From: Sapria himalayana
Taxonomy: Eukaryota; Streptophyta; Magnoliopsida; Malpighiales; Rafflesiaceae
DNA length: 64,000 nucleotides
Direction: 5' to 3'
Assembly (NCBI GenBank): GCA_029783825.1
Contig: JAREIK010002463.1
Location: 281,501 to 345,500, forward strand
Part shown: in pieces, positions 60,451 to 64,000 of the stretch
Numbering within the stretch: the stretch's first letter is position 1
Layout of the letters: each line of letters starts with the position of its first letter
The notes under the pieces: model-generated
What the model was told of the DNA's origin: nothing
The model's input: the letters and a program-made list of their open reading frames with translations, nothing else
Databases searched by the model: none
Position numbers and translations under genes: made by a program

Positions 60451-62259
60451 GCAAATGCCTTAGAAAAGGAAGTGAAGCATTGATGCTGGTCTTTTTGCAG
60501 CTAAGCCTCATTCCACTCCCTCCAATAAATCTACTTAACCTTAAGAAGAGGGGCATTGCCCTTAGTTAGATAACCCCTTGTAACCTCTCAGATCAGTTGT
60601 TTTAGCCCCTTACCCTGAGAGTAGTGGTATAGTAGGAAGGTCAACATGAATCAAACTAGCACTAGTGCAGTAATTCGAATAGGGGTTTACATGAATCAGA
60701 TTTCCTTGCATTAGATGCTATAATCTTACCTTCTTCTTTCTTCAATCAAGAGCTTACAAAGTTGCATAATTTGCCCTTGTATGAGCCGATTCTACCTCAG
60801 AACTCTTCTTAGATGCCAATTTTGTAGTAAGAGATAAAAGCTTAGAGCATCTCCAACGGGATCGCTAAAATCAAAATTTTAGATATTTATTGAGTGTTGT
60901 TATAAAATTATGCTCCAAAGCGCTCACTTTCCCGCTCGCATTTTTACCCATCCGGTTTCTCGCTCAACAAATGTAGCGAACATTTATCGTTCAACAAATT
61001 ATTTTTTTCTCTTAAAAATATTCTTGTCGTCTTCGATCCAGCGACACCAGAACTCAATTTCTCACCACAATTCAATATTTTGCCGAGCTTGGTTGGAGCA
61101 AAATTGGAAGTGTTACTAGCTAAAATACTGAATTGAATATTTAAATATTTTTTTATTAGTTATTTTATTGAGTGTGGTTGGAGATACTCTTAGGTGCTTC
61201 CTTTGCCTTTGCATCTACCTAGAGGCAACAACTTACACCAATTTGTTGCCGAAGAAGTATAGTCCATTATAGTTTTAGAAAGTTTTTCTTCAATAAGCAC
61301 TTAGCCTTCCTCATCACTAATGATTGACTCTCCTTCTTCTACATAATGGGATGAAAGCATTCCTCTCTCAAGTGAGGTAAAGTAAAGCTCAACTGAGCAC
61401 CACATCCTAAACTCATAAACCAATCGGTGTTGCATGCTCTCTCCTAATGAATCTCACTCTTGACTGAGATGGCTAACCCGAATTTGTGGAGTGGGAATGG
61501 CTACCTACACTATGGAATGCATCCGTCTTTTTGCTCCTATGCTGATTTGACACTTGGTGAGTGATTCAACATATTCAAATGCCCTGTATTATCATATCTA
61601 TCATTGACTCGGTTGAGTTTGAATGGAATGCCTTTCAACCTTTTCAAATGAATCTTCATTTTTGGCCGACTCTCCGTTGATGATGATACTTCCACTTGGG
61701 CCGTGTATTCTTTAGTGGCATCTGCTTAAAGGTTAGCTTAGGGCTTCTCACTATAATAGCGTTAGGTAGCCAAAAGAGTTATCATTAGTAAAATCTTTAC
61801 TTGCTTTCAGCCTCTGTTCTGTGCTTGATCCTTAATTAATTATACGTGAATAGTGCAAACTCCTCGCTTTCTTCCTTCCTACTCTCAAAGGGTAGGAAAA
61901 GAATGGGGCTACTCTTGTTGAAGCATCTTTTCATCTACACTCCATAGATTTACTCACTATTAGCACCTTCGCTTCTTTTCTTTAGGGGCTCATAATAGAA
62001 ATTTTTTTAGATGGGGTAGCTACATAAGGAACCACTACAAACTCCCTAAAACAAAACTCCAATCTCATAATTCCACCTGGCTCCAAGGAGGAGGGACGAA
62101 ATGGACTTTAGCTATTATCAACCTCTTTTGTGACATCACATCACTACAAGTCAATCCCCAGCTCAATATATCTCTCAATAGATTCATGTGCCACAATGAC
62201 CAAATAGGATAAAAGACCACTCAGCCTTCCAATATCTCTTTTTGAAGCAACTATAATTG
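60451..62259. other. Higher-GC gene-free segment, possible mitochondrial insertion (NUMT)
   Basis: Base composition rises sharply at about 60,450 and stays high to 62,259. Tracts such as GAGGGGCATTGCCCTTAG and CTTGCTTTCAGCCTCTGTTC, balanced A/T and G/C and absence of codon structure remind me of plant mitochondrial intergenic DNA. No mitochondrial gene is recognised, so the call rests on style. A MITE splits it at 60,845-61,189, and a gypsy LTR ends it at 62,260. Confidence 0.4.
60845..61189. mobile_element. MITE with TTA target-site duplication (Tourist/PIF-Harbinger-like)
   Basis: A 345-bp element with 13-bp terminal inverted repeats: GAGCATCTCCAAC at the left and GTTGGAGATACTC at the right (one mismatch). 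It is flanked by TTA at 60,842-60,844 and TTA at 61,190-61,192. A 3-bp TTA duplication and this terminus are usual for PIF/Harbinger-type MITEs. The body is noncoding. It lies inside the higher-GC segment. Confidence 0.85.
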
Positions 62260-63895
62260 TGACACCTCATTCCCCAAAGGATCCCATTCATTTCATTACA
62301 CAATACAATATGTAATAAAATAAAATTTTCTCAAATGTACAATACATTTTTTTTTCGTTTTATATTTTATTTGCTCAGCGGAAGAAAGAAAACACACAAC
62401 ATATTATTTAAGCTACAACCGGCTTTCCTTCACATGTGTGATTCCGTATGTGGATCTGTTATCTGTCCTAGACCTGTACCTGAAAAGGGGTCCCACAACG
62501 GAGTGAGCAAAGCTTAGTAGGGTAAACTTTTTCAGAGATACTCCCTACCTAAGTACACGTAAAACATCATGAATATATATCAACACCCATTCAAGTACAA
62601 TGTTTATATGAATGCAATTATGGATGAAATATTTATATGCACACATTCCTAAGTCTCATCTACTCCCTCACACATGTCGAATCCAAGTGTGACATATTAT
62701 ATATATGGATATATATATATGTATATATGTATATATATCTATATAAATATTTATTTTTTTGGGAATTATACCAAAAAATATGGACCTCCTCCGAAAAATA
62801 TATTAGACATTTATCCGAATAAAATATGATTTTCTTGGATTTACTCCGAGAAATAAGCACCGCCATAACTCTGCTTAGACGTTGTCCCAATTCGAGTTCG
62901 CAATCTATAATAACTACGTACCAAATAAAATCCAACACAACTTAGAATGGACGTTGTCCCTATTCGAGTTCGCTAAATATCATCCATATACTTATATATA
63001 TATATATATATATCATGCACCCACTCATGTATATGGAATATTCCCGTGTAGATGAAATGCAATTATGCCATTTCCAATTTAACACATGTTCCAGACACAA
63101 TTTTAACAATCCAAATCCAATTCATCACGTACTAATTTTTACTAAATGAAATACCAAAACTTATCACCAATTAATTATTTTCAATAAAATTTCTAACAAT
63201 TTAAATTGAAATATAAAACATGATCATTTCTAGCCATTAAATAGAAAGAAATTATTATAAGAGAAAACCACTACCTTTCGGAAAATTTCATAGAAACTTT
63301 ATAAATTTGATATCAATGTGAAGATCTCGTCGTATAGAGTAACTTTAGTTCTTAGACTATTTCATTCCGATTCTAGAATAATCCATTACGATTAAAATAA
63401 AATTCACGGATATTTTTTTTTATGTATTGTCTCTATCCCTCTGGCGCTGAATGTTGTTTTTTTCAGTCTTTCTCCCATTTTTTCGGATTCCTGACTTTTC
63501 CCCCTTTTTTATAATAATTATTATCATTAATTAATAATAATTTTTTTATAATTTTAGGTTGACACCTGAACACCAGATGGACCGCTCATGCAGGCACAGT
63601 CACGTGCGGATGACGTGGCACAGTTTCGGTTGAGCAAAAATTTTTGTTATAATATTCTAATAATTATTTAATTAAATAAAAATATAATAAATTCTGATTT
63701 TCTTAGAATTTAATGAAATTTGACACCGTAGTTATATTTTCTAAGACGAATTCAATAACGACATCCATTTTATCATTATGGCTCTAAAATTTTCAAGTTA
63801 TTTTCTCTTATTACAAAAATTACCATTTTGCCCTTTTTTTTTCTAGATATCAAATTATGTTAGTTATTTATTCATTTTTTTTTCGGGACTTCACA
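62260..63895 (-). repeat. LTR (1.64 kb) of a minus-strand Del/Tekay-like Ty3-gypsy element
   Basis: On the minus strand it begins TGTGAAGTCCCG (63,895) and ends GGAATGAGGTGTCACA (62,260), so it has TG and CA ends with a short inverted match. Just before its start is a purine tract, AAGGAGGAGAG, preceded by AATTTTGGGATGAAATTCTT. This arrangement is very characteristic of the pol end, polypurine tract and 3' LTR of plant Del/Tekay chromoviruses (AATTTCGGGACGAAATTYYTT in fresh copies). A short direct repeat, ACGTTGTCCCnATTCGAGTT, lies at 62,879 and 62,951. A 92-codon minus-strand frame at 62,660-62,938 is not recognised. Confidence 0.8.
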
Positions 63896-64000
63896 TACTC
63901 TCCTCCTTAAAGAATTTCATCCCAAAATTCTCACAATTTCACCTTTGCACTTAAAAACTTATTCTGAAGTTAAATAATTATTAAATTAATAAAATACATA
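63896..64000 (-). mobile_element. Polypurine tract and 3' end of the internal region of the gypsy element
   Basis: The minus strand from 63,940 reads TGAGAATTTTGGGATGAAAT, then TCTTTAAGGAGGAGAGTA, directly before the LTR. The coding part lies beyond the right edge of the window. Confidence 0.7.

Noticed and set aside
60260..60569. Two overlapping frames after the CACTA transposase as a second element gene
   Set aside because: No recognised motif; the second runs into the higher-GC segment and overlaps the first in another frame.

Overview
The window looks like nuclear DNA from a flowering plant. It is very AT-rich and full of the decayed remains of plant transposable elements: Ty1-copia, Athila-like Ty3-gypsy, Del/Tekay-like gypsy, RTE and L1 LINEs, a CACTA element and a TIR/TTA MITE. 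It also carries plastid-derived DNA and long microsatellites. I find no intact protein-coding gene and no convincing RNA gene in 64 kb. The host genes I recognise are all broken: a fragment of an autoinhibited Ca2+-ATPase and two fragments of plastid atpA. The species cannot be named from the sequence. The text suggests old, slowly purged heterochromatin.

Layout. (1) 1-12,570 and 32,215-39,681 are the arms of a very large, diverged inverted repeat. Each arm carries a head-to-tail tandem pair of RTE LINE relics, shared AT-rich spacer DNA and the 3' end of another RTE copy. The left arm is interrupted by a Ty1-copia relic with both LTRs (8,474-12,037) that is absent from the right arm. (2) The spacer between the arms holds an Athila-like gypsy relic (12,600-15,475, minus), a second Ty1-copia relic (16,340-21,010, minus) with two later insertions, an L1 endonuclease fragment (21,940-23,010, minus), a second copy of the block carrying plastid atpA (24,163-25,300), an AT-palindrome and microsatellite region, the Ca2+-ATPase pseudogene (28,395-28,920) and an RTE copy (29,430-31,219). 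(3) 40,237-55,681 is about 15.4 kb of degenerate tetranucleotide DNA. It is TATC-rich on the plus strand to 41,384 and GATA-rich from 41,401 on, so the repeat changes strand near 41,390. It shows higher-order duplication. (4) 55,682-60,100 is a CACTA element relic with a TNP2-type transposase pseudogene. (5) 60,450-62,259 is a higher-GC segment with the look of plant mitochondrial intergenic DNA, split by a 345-bp MITE. (6) 62,260-63,895 is a 1.6-kb LTR of a minus-strand Del/Tekay-like element whose pol lies past the right edge.

The parts do not work together as an operon or pathway. The story is one of nested insertion and duplication. The points most worth following are a dispersed block that carries a plastid atpA fragment and sits inside a copia integrase, the large inverted repeat, and the strand-switching GATA megasatellite next to one of its arms. 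Percent identities were judged by eye, not computed.
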